Assembly (NCBI GenBank): GCA_023398295.1
Contig: JAEWSL010000032.1
Span: 1-30,626 of the forward strand
DNA: 30,626 bases
DNA from: Elusimicrobiota bacterium
GTDB taxonomy: Bacteria > Elusimicrobiota > Elusimicrobia > Elusimicrobiales > Elusimicrobiaceae
Direction of reading: 5' to 3'
How positions within the stretch are numbered: the first letter of the stretch is position 1; every line of letters starts with the position of its first letter. Of this stretch, positions 22,901-30,341 are shown in pieces. The notes beneath the pieces were generated by a model. That model worked only from the letters and a program-made list of their open reading frames with translations. It did not search any database and had not been told where the DNA came from. Made by a program: the position numbers and the translations under genes.

Positions 22901-22930
22901 GGCGTGAAATCACGCCACCTGCTTATTATA
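22901..22930 (-). promoter_or_regulatory. PTS promoter with operator-like palindrome
   Basis: On the minus strand TATAAT (22930-22925) is followed eight bases later by the perfect palindrome GGCGTGATTTCACGCC (22916-22901), covering the start of the transcript, then the Shine-Dalgarno. It fits either a repressor site or a short 5' hairpin. Confidence 0.6.
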
Positions 22931-22964
22931 TTAAATTTTGGTCTATAGAGCTTCGGCTAAAAAA

Positions 22965-23576
22965 TTATTTCTTTTCGGGTTTCTTTTCGTAACCTACAGG
23001 GTGGTTTAAGATAAGCCTCTGCTTCTTGCCGTCAAGTTTCAGCATCTTTTCAAACTTATCTTTAGGCATTGAGCCTTGGGGCACTGTCGCAAGCCCCATG
23101 CCCGCGCAGAAAAGAGAAATATTTTGCGAAACTATGCCCGCGTCAATATCGGCCCATCTGGAATCTTCGGCCGCGTTGGCAACTATCAGTAAAGTTACGG
23201 GCGCGTTTCTTAAGCGGCAATCGTCTTTATTCTTAAATTCCAAAACCTTTTTTTTCGCGTTATAAAAATAGACGCCGTCTTTAAGACAGGCATAAATATC
23301 TATTTCCTGACGGTTCATCGCGCTGGGCGCGGTGCGTTTGCCTTCGGGGCGGTTGACGCCGTTTGCGGCCCAAAGCAAATTTGAGAGGGTTTGCAAATCA
23401 AGTTCCTTATCCTTAAACTCGCGGACGGATTTGCGCTCCGAGAGCGCGCTCATAACCGGCTTGCCCTTTTTGAGCTGCGGCTCTTTTAAGATGATATCTT
23501 CGGCGGCAAGCAGGGCAGAGGGCATAAAAACGGAAAATAAAAAGAAAGCCGTTATAAAACTGTTTATTTTTCTCAT
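22965..23576 (-). CDS. Exported nitroreductase-family protein
   Basis: The 203-residue protein starts with a clear signal peptide (RK, then a hydrophobic run to about A25). The mature part is an FMN-binding nitroreductase fold: SVREF near the start, LSNLLWAANGVNRPEGKRTAPSA, and GMGLATVPQG near the C-terminus. Most relatives reduce nitro compounds or flavins with NAD(P)H in the cytoplasm. Secretion makes this one unusual because the periplasm lacks NAD(P)H, so another electron donor would be needed. AGGAG precedes the ATG. The PTS gene downstream has its own promoter. Confidence 0.85.
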   Translation of the reverse strand: MRKINSFITAFFLFSVFMPSALLAAEDIILKEPQLKKGKPVMSALSERKSVREFKDKELDLQTLSNLLWAANGVNRPEGKRTAPSAMNRQEIDIYACLKDGVYFYNAKKKVLEFKNKDDCRLRNAPVTLLIVANAAEDSRWADIDAGIVSQNISLFCAGMGLATVPQGSMPKDKFEKMLKLDGKKQRLILNHPVGYEKKPEKK

Positions 23577-23640
23577 AGTAAAACTCCTTTTACGGACAAA
23601 TTACAAACAAATATATAAGAAAATTATACATTAAACGCGC

Positions 23641-23655
23641 GCAATATGGTATAAT
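23641..23655 (+). promoter_or_regulatory. rplU-rpmA promoter (distal)
   Basis: An extended -10 TGGTATAAT has its hexamer at 23650-23655. The 14 bases CAATATGGTATAAT are identical to the rpsO promoter. Confidence 0.65.
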
Positions 23656-23680
23656 ATTTCAGGAATTAAATTTCCCGTTG

Positions 23681-23730
23681 TAAAGAGATCTGCCTTCGGT
23701 AATACGAAAGGCAGGGTTTTTTTCTCTTTA
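23681..23730 (+). promoter_or_regulatory. Terminator-like hairpin in the rplU leader, candidate attenuator
   Basis: CTGCCTT (23690-23696) pairs with AAGGCAG (23708-23714), followed by GG and seven Ts. The flanks TAAAGAG (23681) and CTCTTTA (23724) also pair, around the whole hairpin. It lies between the promoter and the L21 gene, so it could control read-through. Confidence 0.6.
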
Positions 23731-23763
23731 TAATAAGGTTGTATTTTTGGTAAAATAATATAT

Positions 23764-24072
23764 ATGTACTCAATAATAGAAACTGGTGGAAAACAGTACT
23801 GGGTAAAACCAGGCCAAAATCTGCAGGTTGAAAAACTGGAAGCGGAAGCGGGTTCAACAGTAGAATTAAAAGTTCTATGGGCCGCCAACGAAGAAGGTAC
23901 CTCGTCAGATGCCAAAGCCTCCAAAACGGCTAAGGTCACCGCTGAAGTCGTAAGACATTTACGCGGTCGCAAGATTATTGTATTCAAAAAACGGCCCAAA
24001 AAAGGGTATGAAAAAACCCAGGGCCACAGGCAGAATCTTACAGAAATTAAGATTAAAGAAATAATCTTATAA
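23764..24072 (+). CDS. rplU: 50S ribosomal protein L21
   Basis: The 102-residue protein has the L21 pattern: MYSIIETGGKQYWVKPG, then EAGSTVEL and the C-terminal KIIVFKKRPKKGYEKTQGHRQ. L21 binds 23S rRNA near L20. No Shine-Dalgarno precedes the ATG, but an extended -10 (TGGTAAAAT, hexamer 23751-23756) sits seven bases upstream. A second, leaderless promoter beyond the attenuator-like hairpin is therefore possible. rpmA follows after 17 bases. Confidence 0.97.
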   Translation: MYSIIETGGKQYWVKPGQNLQVEKLEAEAGSTVELKVLWAANEEGTSSDAKASKTAKVTAEVVRHLRGRKIIVFKKRPKKGYEKTQGHRQNLTEIKIKEIIL

Positions 24073-24089
24073 CGGCAAGGTGAAAGACA

Positions 24090-24362
24090 ATGGCACATAC
24101 AAAAGCGCAGGGATCATCTTCTAACGGCAGGGACTCTCACGGTCAGAGGCTCGGCGTTAAAAGATACGGTTCCCAATATGTCAACGCCGGCGAGATTATT
24201 TTGAAGCAACGCGGTACAAAAATATTGCCGGGCAAAAATGTTTCCAAAGCAACGGACGACAGCCTATTTGCAAGGATTTCCGGAGTGGTTACCTTTGAAT
24301 GGGCCCATAAGGGAAAGCAACAGGTCTCCGTTTATCCAAAGGAAGCAACAGCTAAAAAATAA
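24090..24362 (+). CDS. rpmA: 50S ribosomal protein L27
   Basis: The 90-residue protein has the family start MAHTKAQGSSSNGRDSHGQR and GVKRYGSQYVNAGEI. Its N-terminus reaches the peptidyl-transferase centre. There is no cleavable N-terminal extension as in Firmicutes. An AAGGTG ribosome binding site precedes it. It is the second gene of rplU-rpmA and is followed by a strong terminator. Confidence 0.97.
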   Translation: MAHTKAQGSSSNGRDSHGQRLGVKRYGSQYVNAGEIILKQRGTKILPGKNVSKATDDSLFARISGVVTFEWAHKGKQQVSVYPKEATAKK

Positions 24363-24377
24363 AATTTTTTAGTAAGG

Positions 24378-24410
24378 AAAACGGGGGACCTTAAAAGTCC
24401 CCCGTTTTTT
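24378..24410 (+). terminator. Terminator of rplU-rpmA
   Basis: A 12-bp stem AAAACGGGGGAC/GTCCCCCGTTTT has a 7-base loop and a T run. Confidence 0.92.
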
Positions 24411-24509
24411 TATTTAGTCTTTATTATTTTAACAATTTATTATATTTTGATTTTCATTTTGTTTCATATTTTATATAAAAGGATTTCCATTATTTTCAAT
24501 AATTTTATG

Positions 24510-24590
24510 TATAATAATATAATCGTCCGGATTTTTTTATATAACCTGTGTTCAAGCACGGGTAAGACTGTATTAAGCGGAGGAAATTAG
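24510..24590 (+). promoter_or_regulatory. Promoter and leader of the POT transporter
   Basis: Two overlapping TATAAT boxes (24510-24515 and 24518-24523) lie in very AT-rich DNA. The leader holds a 6-bp hairpin, CCTGTG-TTCAAG-CACGGG (24545-24562), and a GGAGG ribosome binding site before the ATG. The stretch 24411-24509 shows nothing else. Confidence 0.55.
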
Positions 24591-25949
24591 ATGACAGACA
24601 TAGCAACAACACGTAAAGGACACCCGAAAGGCCTTTATATGCTCTTTATGGTTGAAATGTGGGAAAGGTTCAACTATTACGGCATGAGGGCTTTGCTCGC
24701 CTTGTTTATGATAAGCACCGTTATAGGCTTTTCAAAGGCGACATCAAGCAAAATCTACGGTATGTTTACCGCTCTTGTTTACTTGACGCCTGTTTTAGGC
24801 GGCTATTTGGCGGACAGATATATAGGCAAAAGGCATTCCATTACCATCGGCGCTTCAATGATGGCGCTGGGACAGTTTACCTTGGCTTCATATGAAATCA
24901 TAAACCCTATAGTTGCCTTGGGCACAGGTTTAACCCTTATAATTTTTGGCAACGGATTCTTCAAGCCCAATATATCCACTATCGTGGGCGAGCTCTACGA
25001 GCCCAACGATCCCAGACGCGACGGCGGCTTTACGATATTTTATATGGGCATTAACGTAGGCGCCTTTATAGCTCCGTTTATCTGCGGCTATTTAGGCGAA
25101 CCGACGGACCCTTCCAATATCCTTGAAGCTTACAAGTGGAAATACGGTTTTATGGCGGCCGGCACCGGTATGGTTGTAGGCCTGATATGGTATTTGGTTT
25201 CCCAGAAGAAATATTTGGGCAATATCGGGCTTTACCCCGCAGGGAAAAATCCCCAGGACGAGGCCCATAAAGAGGATATAAACCGCCCCTTGACGCAGGA
25301 CGAAAAAGATAAAATCAAAGCAATATTCACGTTCGTGTTTTTTGCTGTCTTCTTCTTCGCCTTCTTTGAGCAGGCGGGAACTTCTCTTAACTTCTTTGCA
25401 AAAGAAGCCACGAACTTAACCCCCACGCTTCCTTTTATAGGGCAAGTTACGTTAAAAGCTTCTTATTTCCAGGCTATTAACCCGATATTTGTCGTGCTTC
25501 TTGCTCCTATTTTTGCAAAGATGTGGATTAAAATGGGCGACAAAGAAATATCCATACCCAACAAATTCGGCTGGGGCTTGTTCCTGCAGGGCGTAGGCTT
25601 TGTTGCCATCGCGGTAGGCGCAAGCATATACCTCAGCAAAGGGCCCGTAAGCGCAATATGGCTTGTGCTGGTTTACCTGTTTTGCACTATGGGCGAGCTT
25701 TGCTTATCTCCCGTTGGGCTTTCTATGGTTACCAAACTTGCGCCGGCCAAATTTATGTCGCTTTTAATGGGCGTTTGGCTGATGTCAAGCTTCTTTGGCA
25801 ACCTGCTTGCGGGCTGGCTTGCAAGCTTTTACGAAGAATGGTCCCTTACAACCCTGTTCTCAGTGCCTGCGGTGTGCTCTATGGCCTTCGGCGTTATTAT
25901 GTGGATAATGACAAAGAAAGTAAAGACCTGGATGCACGGCGTAAGATAA
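24591..25949 (+). CDS. POT/PTR-family proton-coupled di-/tripeptide transporter
   Basis: This 452-residue major-facilitator protein has 12-14 membrane segments. It carries the POT signature EMWERFNYYGM at the end of helix 1 (ExxERFxYY, for proton coupling and substrate), then GGYLADRYIGKR and a long central loop with charged residues. It imports short peptides in symport with protons. It is a single gene, between two terminators. With the OppA-like and OppD-like genes it points to a peptide-using metabolism. Confidence 0.94.
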   Translation: MTDIATTRKGHPKGLYMLFMVEMWERFNYYGMRALLALFMISTVIGFSKATSSKIYGMFTALVYLTPVLGGYLADRYIGKRHSITIGASMMALGQFTLASYEIINPIVALGTGLTLIIFGNGFFKPNISTIVGELYEPNDPRRDGGFTIFYMGINVGAFIAPFICGYLGEPTDPSNILEAYKWKYGFMAAGTGMVVGLIWYLVSQKKYLGNIGLYPAGKNPQDEAHKEDINRPLTQDEKDKIKAIFTFVFFAVFFFAFFEQAGTSLNFFAKEATNLTPTLPFIGQVTLKASYFQAINPIFVVLLAPIFAKMWIKMGDKEISIPNKFGWGLFLQGVGFVAIAVGASIYLSKGPVSAIWLVLVYLFCTMGELCLSPVGLSMVTKLAPAKFMSLLMGVWLMSSFFGNLLAGWLASFYEEWSLTTLFSVPAVCSMAFGVIMWIMTKKVKTWMHGVR

Positions 25950-25962
25950 AAATAATTTGTAC

Positions 25963-25993
25963 AAAAAACCCCGTCTTTTAGACGGGGTTTTTT
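25963..25993. terminator. Bidirectional terminator between the POT and def genes
   Basis: A perfect 14-bp stem AAAAAACCCCGTCT with its complement has a loop of TTT and T runs on both strands. Confidence 0.92.
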
Positions 25994-26016
25994 ATTGCCG
26001 TAATTAAAAAATATTT

Positions 26017-26556
26017 TTACCAGCGGCGGCGCAGCTCCTTTATTTTATCAAGAGCATCTTTTTTTGCCTCTCCGTAAAGGCGGTCAATAAAAGTCCTGCC
26101 GTAGAGGTGGTCAATTTCGTGCTGCAAAACTATCGCAAAGGGACCTGAGGTTTGTATTTCAACGGGCAGGCCGTTTTCGTTTAGGCATTTTACTTTTACT
26201 TCTTTTGCGCGCTCTATTTTTATCTCAAGCCCGGGGAAAGACAGGCAGCCTTCCTCGCTGTCCACAACGCCTTTTGAGGAGGAAATCTCCGGATTTATAA
26301 GCACATATCTTTTATAGAGGCGCTCGCTTTCGGGTTTTGAAGGGCCGTTTTCATCTACGGGCAGCATAATTACCGCCAAAGACATATTCAGCCCCACCTG
26401 AGGCGCGGCCAGCCCAACGCCCTGCATGGCAAGGCAGGTTTGCGTCATATCGTCAATTATTTTGGGCAGTTTGCTTTCCATCAAATTGAAATTTATGCGC
26501 TCGCATTTTTTTTCTAAAATATCTTCGCCGTATTTGCGGATTTTTAATATAGCCAT
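26017..26556 (-). CDS. def: Peptide deformylase
   Basis: The enzyme removes the formyl group from nascent proteins. The 179-residue length is typical. Motif 1 GVGLAAPQVG (47-56), motif 2 EEGCLSFPG with metal ligand C104, and motif 3 QHEIDHLYG with H146, E147 and H150 are all intact. The start overlaps the stop of the upstream APC permease as TAATG, so expression is coupled to an unrelated transporter operon. Deformylation matches the formylated initiator tRNA in this window. Confidence 0.97.
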   Translation of the reverse strand: MAILKIRKYGEDILEKKCERINFNLMESKLPKIIDDMTQTCLAMQGVGLAAPQVGLNMSLAVIMLPVDENGPSKPESERLYKRYVLINPEISSSKGVVDSEEGCLSFPGLEIKIERAKEVKVKCLNENGLPVEIQTSGPFAIVLQHEIDHLYGRTFIDRLYGEAKKDALDKIKELRRRW

Positions 26557-28580
26557 TAGAATTTGTAGGAAACTTCCCTACCCTCCCATAAAATTTTGGC
26601 GGTCATGGGTATATGTTCCTGCATCTGTAAGACGCCCCAGGCCATAACAAGCCTCTCAAGCTGCTCATTGGCCCCGTAAGTGCCGCTTACGCCCATTACT
26701 ATTTCCTGCGCTTTGGCTGCTATGGCTATTTGGCTTATGGCGTAAAAAGGTTCGTTGCTGCGCACCAAAACGGGAAATATCTGATGCCCGTATTTTTCCG
26801 CCAGCAAAATGACGTTTGTAAACAGTTCCTGCTCGTCTATTGTGGTTTTACTTTCGGTTTTGCCGACGCTCCAGTTATCAACGGGCTTTGCGTAGCAGAC
26901 TATAACGTCGGTATCGTCGTCGTTAAGATTTTTTAACACTTCCTCCAGGTGGTATAAATTCTCCGGATCTTTTACGGGAACAAGTATGCGCTTTTCACGC
27001 GTAAGTTCTTTAAGCGCGTCGGTGAGATGTTCCACCGGCATTTCGTTTAATTTTTCGCGGTGGCCCTCTTCAAAAATTACGTTTGCTTTTTTCGCGTTTA
27101 GCTTTTCCGAAAAATGGAACACAAGGAAAATAAACGCCGCAAAACTCACGCCCGCTATGGTGGCTGTTTCTTTTGTAATTAAGTTTATTACCGCCAAAGC
27201 GATAATTACCAAAACCACCGCAATGCCGCCCACGGGGATATAATAGTGTCCCGCTTTTATGTTAAAGGGCATCATAAACTCGCGTTTTTGTTCGCGGTTT
27301 TTGAAACGCAAAACTACTATGGAGGTCATTTCCAGAACAAAACTCCAAAGCACGCCGAAGGCGTAAGCTTCGCCTATAAGATAAGTCTTTCCGCGCGATA
27401 TTAAAATAACGATAATCTGCGTTATGCAAATCAGGTTGATGATATGATAGGTAGTGCCGTATTTGCGGTGGATTTTGCGGAACCAATCTGTTAGAATACC
27501 GGTTTCCGCCACGCGGTTTACGATGCCGTTTGCGCCTATGATGGAAGTGTTTACCGCCCCGCTTAACATCACTACGCCGGCTATAACTACGCCCGCCTGC
27601 AAAATAAGTTTGAGTATCTGCGGGCCGTTTAAGTGCATCACAAGACCGGCAAGAAGATTGTCATAATATTTTTCCGCAATTAAATCGGGGGGAATTATAA
27701 GCGAGGATAAAAACGTAAGCCCTCCCGTAAAAATAAAGGCGAAGATAAAAATAATTAAAGCCGCTTTTTTGAGATTTTCAATTTTCGGATATTCAATTTC
27801 CCGGTAGACTTGCGCCAAAGTTTCCAGCCCGCTCAGGGCTAAAACGGAATGGCCTAGGGCGATAAGCACGCCTATCCAGCCGATCTTTTGCATAAAAGGA
27901 ATATCGGCGGCCCAGCCCAAAGACTGCTCGTTGAGCTGCGGCTTAAAAGGGGGCAGCGTTATGCTGCCGCGCTGAAATAAAGTTACCGCCGCCCAGACAA
28001 ATAAAACGGCGCAGATGATTATTGAAAATTGTATTATCTTGGCGCTTTTTTCGCTGCTGTCTTCAATGCCTTTAATGTTCTGATACCAAAAATAAACTAC
28101 TACGCCTATGGCAAAAATTACCGAAAACGCGTCGGAAGGTATGGCAAAGCCTATGCCGAAAGTCTCCATCGTGGAATTAAACAGGCCCGATAAATAGTGC
28201 CCGGCGGATAGTCCGCTTATAGGCCCCGTGAGCGCAAAATCAAATAAGATAGCGGCTGCCGCCGCCTTTGCCGCGTTTTCGCCGAGCCCGGCGTTTACAA
28301 CAGGGAATATGCCGCCGCGCGTGAAGAGGGAGCAAGCCTCAATGTACATCATCAAAAGCAGGCCCGAGAACAGCATTATAGCCAAAATATACCACGGAAA
28401 AGCGGGGCCGAAAGCTTTCATCGCGATGCCGCCCACGTAAAACGCGCTTGAGCCGAAATCGCATAACACTACGGCCGCGGCGCGCCAAAAGGTGATGAAG
28501 GTAAGCATAGCCGTGGTAAGGACAACGACGCCTTTTATCTTAAACGGCCCGAATTGGGTTACGGAAAAATCGCGGTTCAT
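26556..28580 (-). CDS. APC-superfamily amino acid permease with C-terminal USP-like domain
   Basis: Residues 1 to about 490 form a permease with about 12 membrane segments of the amino acid-polyamine-organocation type, including a glycine-rich GLSAGHYLSG segment. Residues 531-674 form a soluble domain with a universal-stress-protein layout: RILVPVKDPEN as first strand, and MGVSGTYGANEQ near the end resembling the nucleotide-binding GxxGxxG pattern. The substrate is likely an amino acid; USP-fused permeases are known. It is 12 bases downstream of an EIIA gene, which could regulate it. The tail may bind ATP or another nucleotide and gate transport; this is inference. Confidence 0.85.
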   Translation of the reverse strand: MNRDFSVTQFGPFKIKGVVVLTTAMLTFITFWRAAAVVLCDFGSSAFYVGGIAMKAFGPAFPWYILAIMLFSGLLLMMYIEACSLFTRGGIFPVVNAGLGENAAKAAAAAILFDFALTGPISGLSAGHYLSGLFNSTMETFGIGFAIPSDAFSVIFAIGVVVYFWYQNIKGIEDSSEKSAKIIQFSIIICAVLFVWAAVTLFQRGSITLPPFKPQLNEQSLGWAADIPFMQKIGWIGVLIALGHSVLALSGLETLAQVYREIEYPKIENLKKAALIIFIFAFIFTGGLTFLSSLIIPPDLIAEKYYDNLLAGLVMHLNGPQILKLILQAGVVIAGVVMLSGAVNTSIIGANGIVNRVAETGILTDWFRKIHRKYGTTYHIINLICITQIIVILISRGKTYLIGEAYAFGVLWSFVLEMTSIVVLRFKNREQKREFMMPFNIKAGHYYIPVGGIAVVLVIIALAVINLITKETATIAGVSFAAFIFLVFHFSEKLNAKKANVIFEEGHREKLNEMPVEHLTDALKELTREKRILVPVKDPENLYHLEEVLKNLNDDDTDVIVCYAKPVDNWSVGKTESKTTIDEQELFTNVILLAEKYGHQIFPVLVRSNEPFYAISQIAIAAKAQEIVMGVSGTYGANEQLERLVMAWGVLQMQEHIPMTAKILWEGREVSYKF

Positions 28581-28592
28581 AGTGGTGTCGGC

Positions 28593-29051
28593 TTAAAAAT
28601 TAAGCTTTTTTAGGACTTCTTTTGCGTCTTGGCAGGCAGTTAACTCGTTGATGAAGGAGTCGTTAAAAGTCTCCGCCAAAGCGGCAAGAAGTTTTAAGTG
28701 CTGGGAAAAATACGCAGCCCCCGAAGGCGAAATAAATAAGAACATTACCTTTATAGGCAGGCCGTATTCATCTATAATGCCGTTTGGCAAAACAGCCAGC
28801 GCGGCTTCAAAAGCGGAAATATCTTCAATTCGCGCGTGGGGAAGGCTCAAACCGGTATCAAGCGTGGTGCTGATGCCTTCTTCTCTTTTTAAGACGGAGC
28901 GGAGCACTTCTTCCCCATCCGCTTCGCTTAAATCTTTACAGATGGAACTGACAAGCTTTGTCAAAAGCTCTTTTTTAGAAATTACGTCTTTGATTATAAA
29001 AACCCTGTCTTCCTTCAAAACCACAGGGATAGTTGCTTTCCCTAATGTCAT
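28593..29051 (-). CDS. PTS EIIA component, fructose/nitrogen (PtsN) type
   Basis: The 152-residue protein is a type-2 EIIA domain with the phosphoacceptor histidine H72 in LSLPHAR. It is a single domain with no EIIB or EIIC beside it, as for the regulatory PtsN, which controls K+ and amino acid metabolism. Its immediate partner is the APC permease with a USP-like tail, suggesting phosphorylation-dependent control of that transporter. The ATG has no Shine-Dalgarno, and TATAAT lies six bases upstream, so the mRNA may be leaderless. Confidence 0.88.
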   Translation of the reverse strand: MTLGKATIPVVLKEDRVFIIKDVISKKELLTKLVSSICKDLSEADGEEVLRSVLKREEGISTTLDTGLSLPHARIEDISAFEAALAVLPNGIIDEYGLPIKVMFLFISPSGAAYFSQHLKLLAALAETFNDSFINELTACQDAKEVLKKLNF

Positions 29052-29057
29052 ATTAGA

Positions 29058-29063
29058 ATTATA
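29058..29063 (-). promoter_or_regulatory. -10 of the EIIA-permease-def operon, leaderless spacing
   Basis: On the minus strand TATAAT is exactly six bases before the ATG at 29051 and no ribosome binding site intervenes. Confidence 0.5.
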
Positions 29064-29150
29064 TAGTACAAAATAATGAAGCTTCTATCAATAGCAGGGT
29101 ACTAATTGAGATTATTAACTGCAAGAAAACAGCGGTTTGGTGTTAGGGGC

Positions 29151-29352
29151 GGATAGTATCAGGTGAACAATTTTCTGCTTTTGGGCTATTTTTGATTTTT
29201 TGCGTCGCTGGCGTACCGAGTTGTCGCTGCGCTCCCTTCTTCGTTGGTACGCTGCGCTCCGTAAAAATCAAAAATATATCCAAAATCAGAAAATCACACA
29301 AGGTGTTACAAACGAGCGTTCAACGAACGGCATGCGCGCCTTCGGCGCGCGA
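29151..29352. repeat. Interspersed repeat cluster 5
   Basis: A large palindrome has arms 29170-29204 and 29260-29294 (about 30 of 35 paired) and an inner stem GCGTACC/GGTACGC. It is followed by a variant of the cluster 1/2 module (29308-29330) and a GCGCGCC-TTC-GGCGCGC hairpin (29334-29350). The right half matches 6981-7063 in reverse. The lead TATC..ACAATTTTC..TTGGG is shared with 10141. The end of the cluster lies inside the OppD-like gene. The space 29064-29150 shows nothing else. Confidence 0.85.
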
Positions 29353-30291
29353 AGTAAAAAAACAAAGGGAAAAATGGTCCTCGCTTACCTTAATAAAAGG
29401 CGGCTGCGTTCTAAAGCACTTCTCAGTAGCAAACTTGCAGCGTTCGGCAAAACTGCAGCCTTCAAATATTTGGCCCGCCGCAGGCGGCGCGCCTTCAATT
29501 GCGGGCAGCCTGTCCCCGCTGGTTTGCAATGTCGCAAGCGAAGATAAAAGCCCCTTCGCATAAGGGTGCGCGGGATTATTAAAGAGAGCTTCTTTTTGCG
29601 CCGTTTCCACCTTTCTGCCGCCGTAGAGAACAAGCACTTTATGGGCGATATCGTTTACTATGGCAAGGTTATGGGTGATAAAAAGTATGGAAAGATTTTT
29701 TTGCTTCTGCAATTTTTTAAGCAGGTCAAGTATTTGTTTTTGCGTGGTCAAATCAAGGGCGGTGGTAGGCTCGTCTGCTATTAAAACGGCGGGGTTGCAG
29801 CAAAGGGCTAGTGCTATCATAACGCGCTGGCGCATGCCGCCGGAGAGCTGATGCGGATAAGAAAAAAGGAATTTCTTATCTATTTCCACATCCGATAAAA
29901 TTTTCTCAGCTTTTTTTAAGGCTTCTTCGGAGGTTATTTTTTCGTGCGCTTTTAGCGTTTCTTTCATCAGATTAGCGACGGTAAAGACGGGATTTAGGGA
30001 AGTCATCGGATCCTGGAAAATCATCGCGATTTTTGCGCCGCGCACTTTACGCATTTCCTCCTCGCTTAATTTTAGGAGGTCAACTCCGTCCAGCAAAACC
30101 CTGCCGGTAACTTTTGCGCCTTCGGGCAAAACGCGGTTTAAGGCAAGCGCGCCTATGGTTTTGCCGCAGCCCGATTCCCCGACGACGGCAAGTATTTCGC
30201 CGTCTTTTAAGTCGTAGGATAAATTATGCAGAACGGTTATATAGCCGTCTTCGCCGGGCAGGCTCACAGACAGATTTTCCACTTTCAACAT
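29320..30291 (-). CDS. Oligopeptide ABC transporter ATPase, OppD/DppD-like
   Basis: The 323-residue ATPase powers peptide import. Walker A GESGCGKT (38-45), Q-loop Q93, signature LSGGMRQR (149-156), Walker B ADEPTTALD (172-180) and the C-terminal oligopeptide motif NPAHPYAKGL are all present, plus the cysteine-rich FeS-like region CSFAERCKFATEKC. The last ten residues (SRAEGAHAVR) are encoded by the repeat hairpin and are not expected in the family, which usually ends soon after HFSLCFF. Its OppF, OppB and OppC partners are not in the window. Confidence 0.93.
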   Translation of the reverse strand: MLKVENLSVSLPGEDGYITVLHNLSYDLKDGEILAVVGESGCGKTIGALALNRVLPEGAKVTGRVLLDGVDLLKLSEEEMRKVRGAKIAMIFQDPMTSLNPVFTVANLMKETLKAHEKITSEEALKKAEKILSDVEIDKKFLFSYPHQLSGGMRQRVMIALALCCNPAVLIADEPTTALDLTTQKQILDLLKKLQKQKNLSILFITHNLAIVNDIAHKVLVLYGGRKVETAQKEALFNNPAHPYAKGLLSSLATLQTSGDRLPAIEGAPPAAGQIFEGCSFAERCKFATEKCFRTQPPFIKVSEDHFSLCFFTSRAEGAHAVR

Positions 30292-30341
30292 TACTCAATT
30301 ATAGCAATTAAGTTCGCCAAGCGCGGGCGGCGCGTCGTGAT

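Noticed and set aside
29192..29563. Plus-strand ORFs over the repeat and the OppD-like 3' end
   Set aside because: They lie on repeat DNA and on the antisense of a well-supported ATPase and show no domain character.
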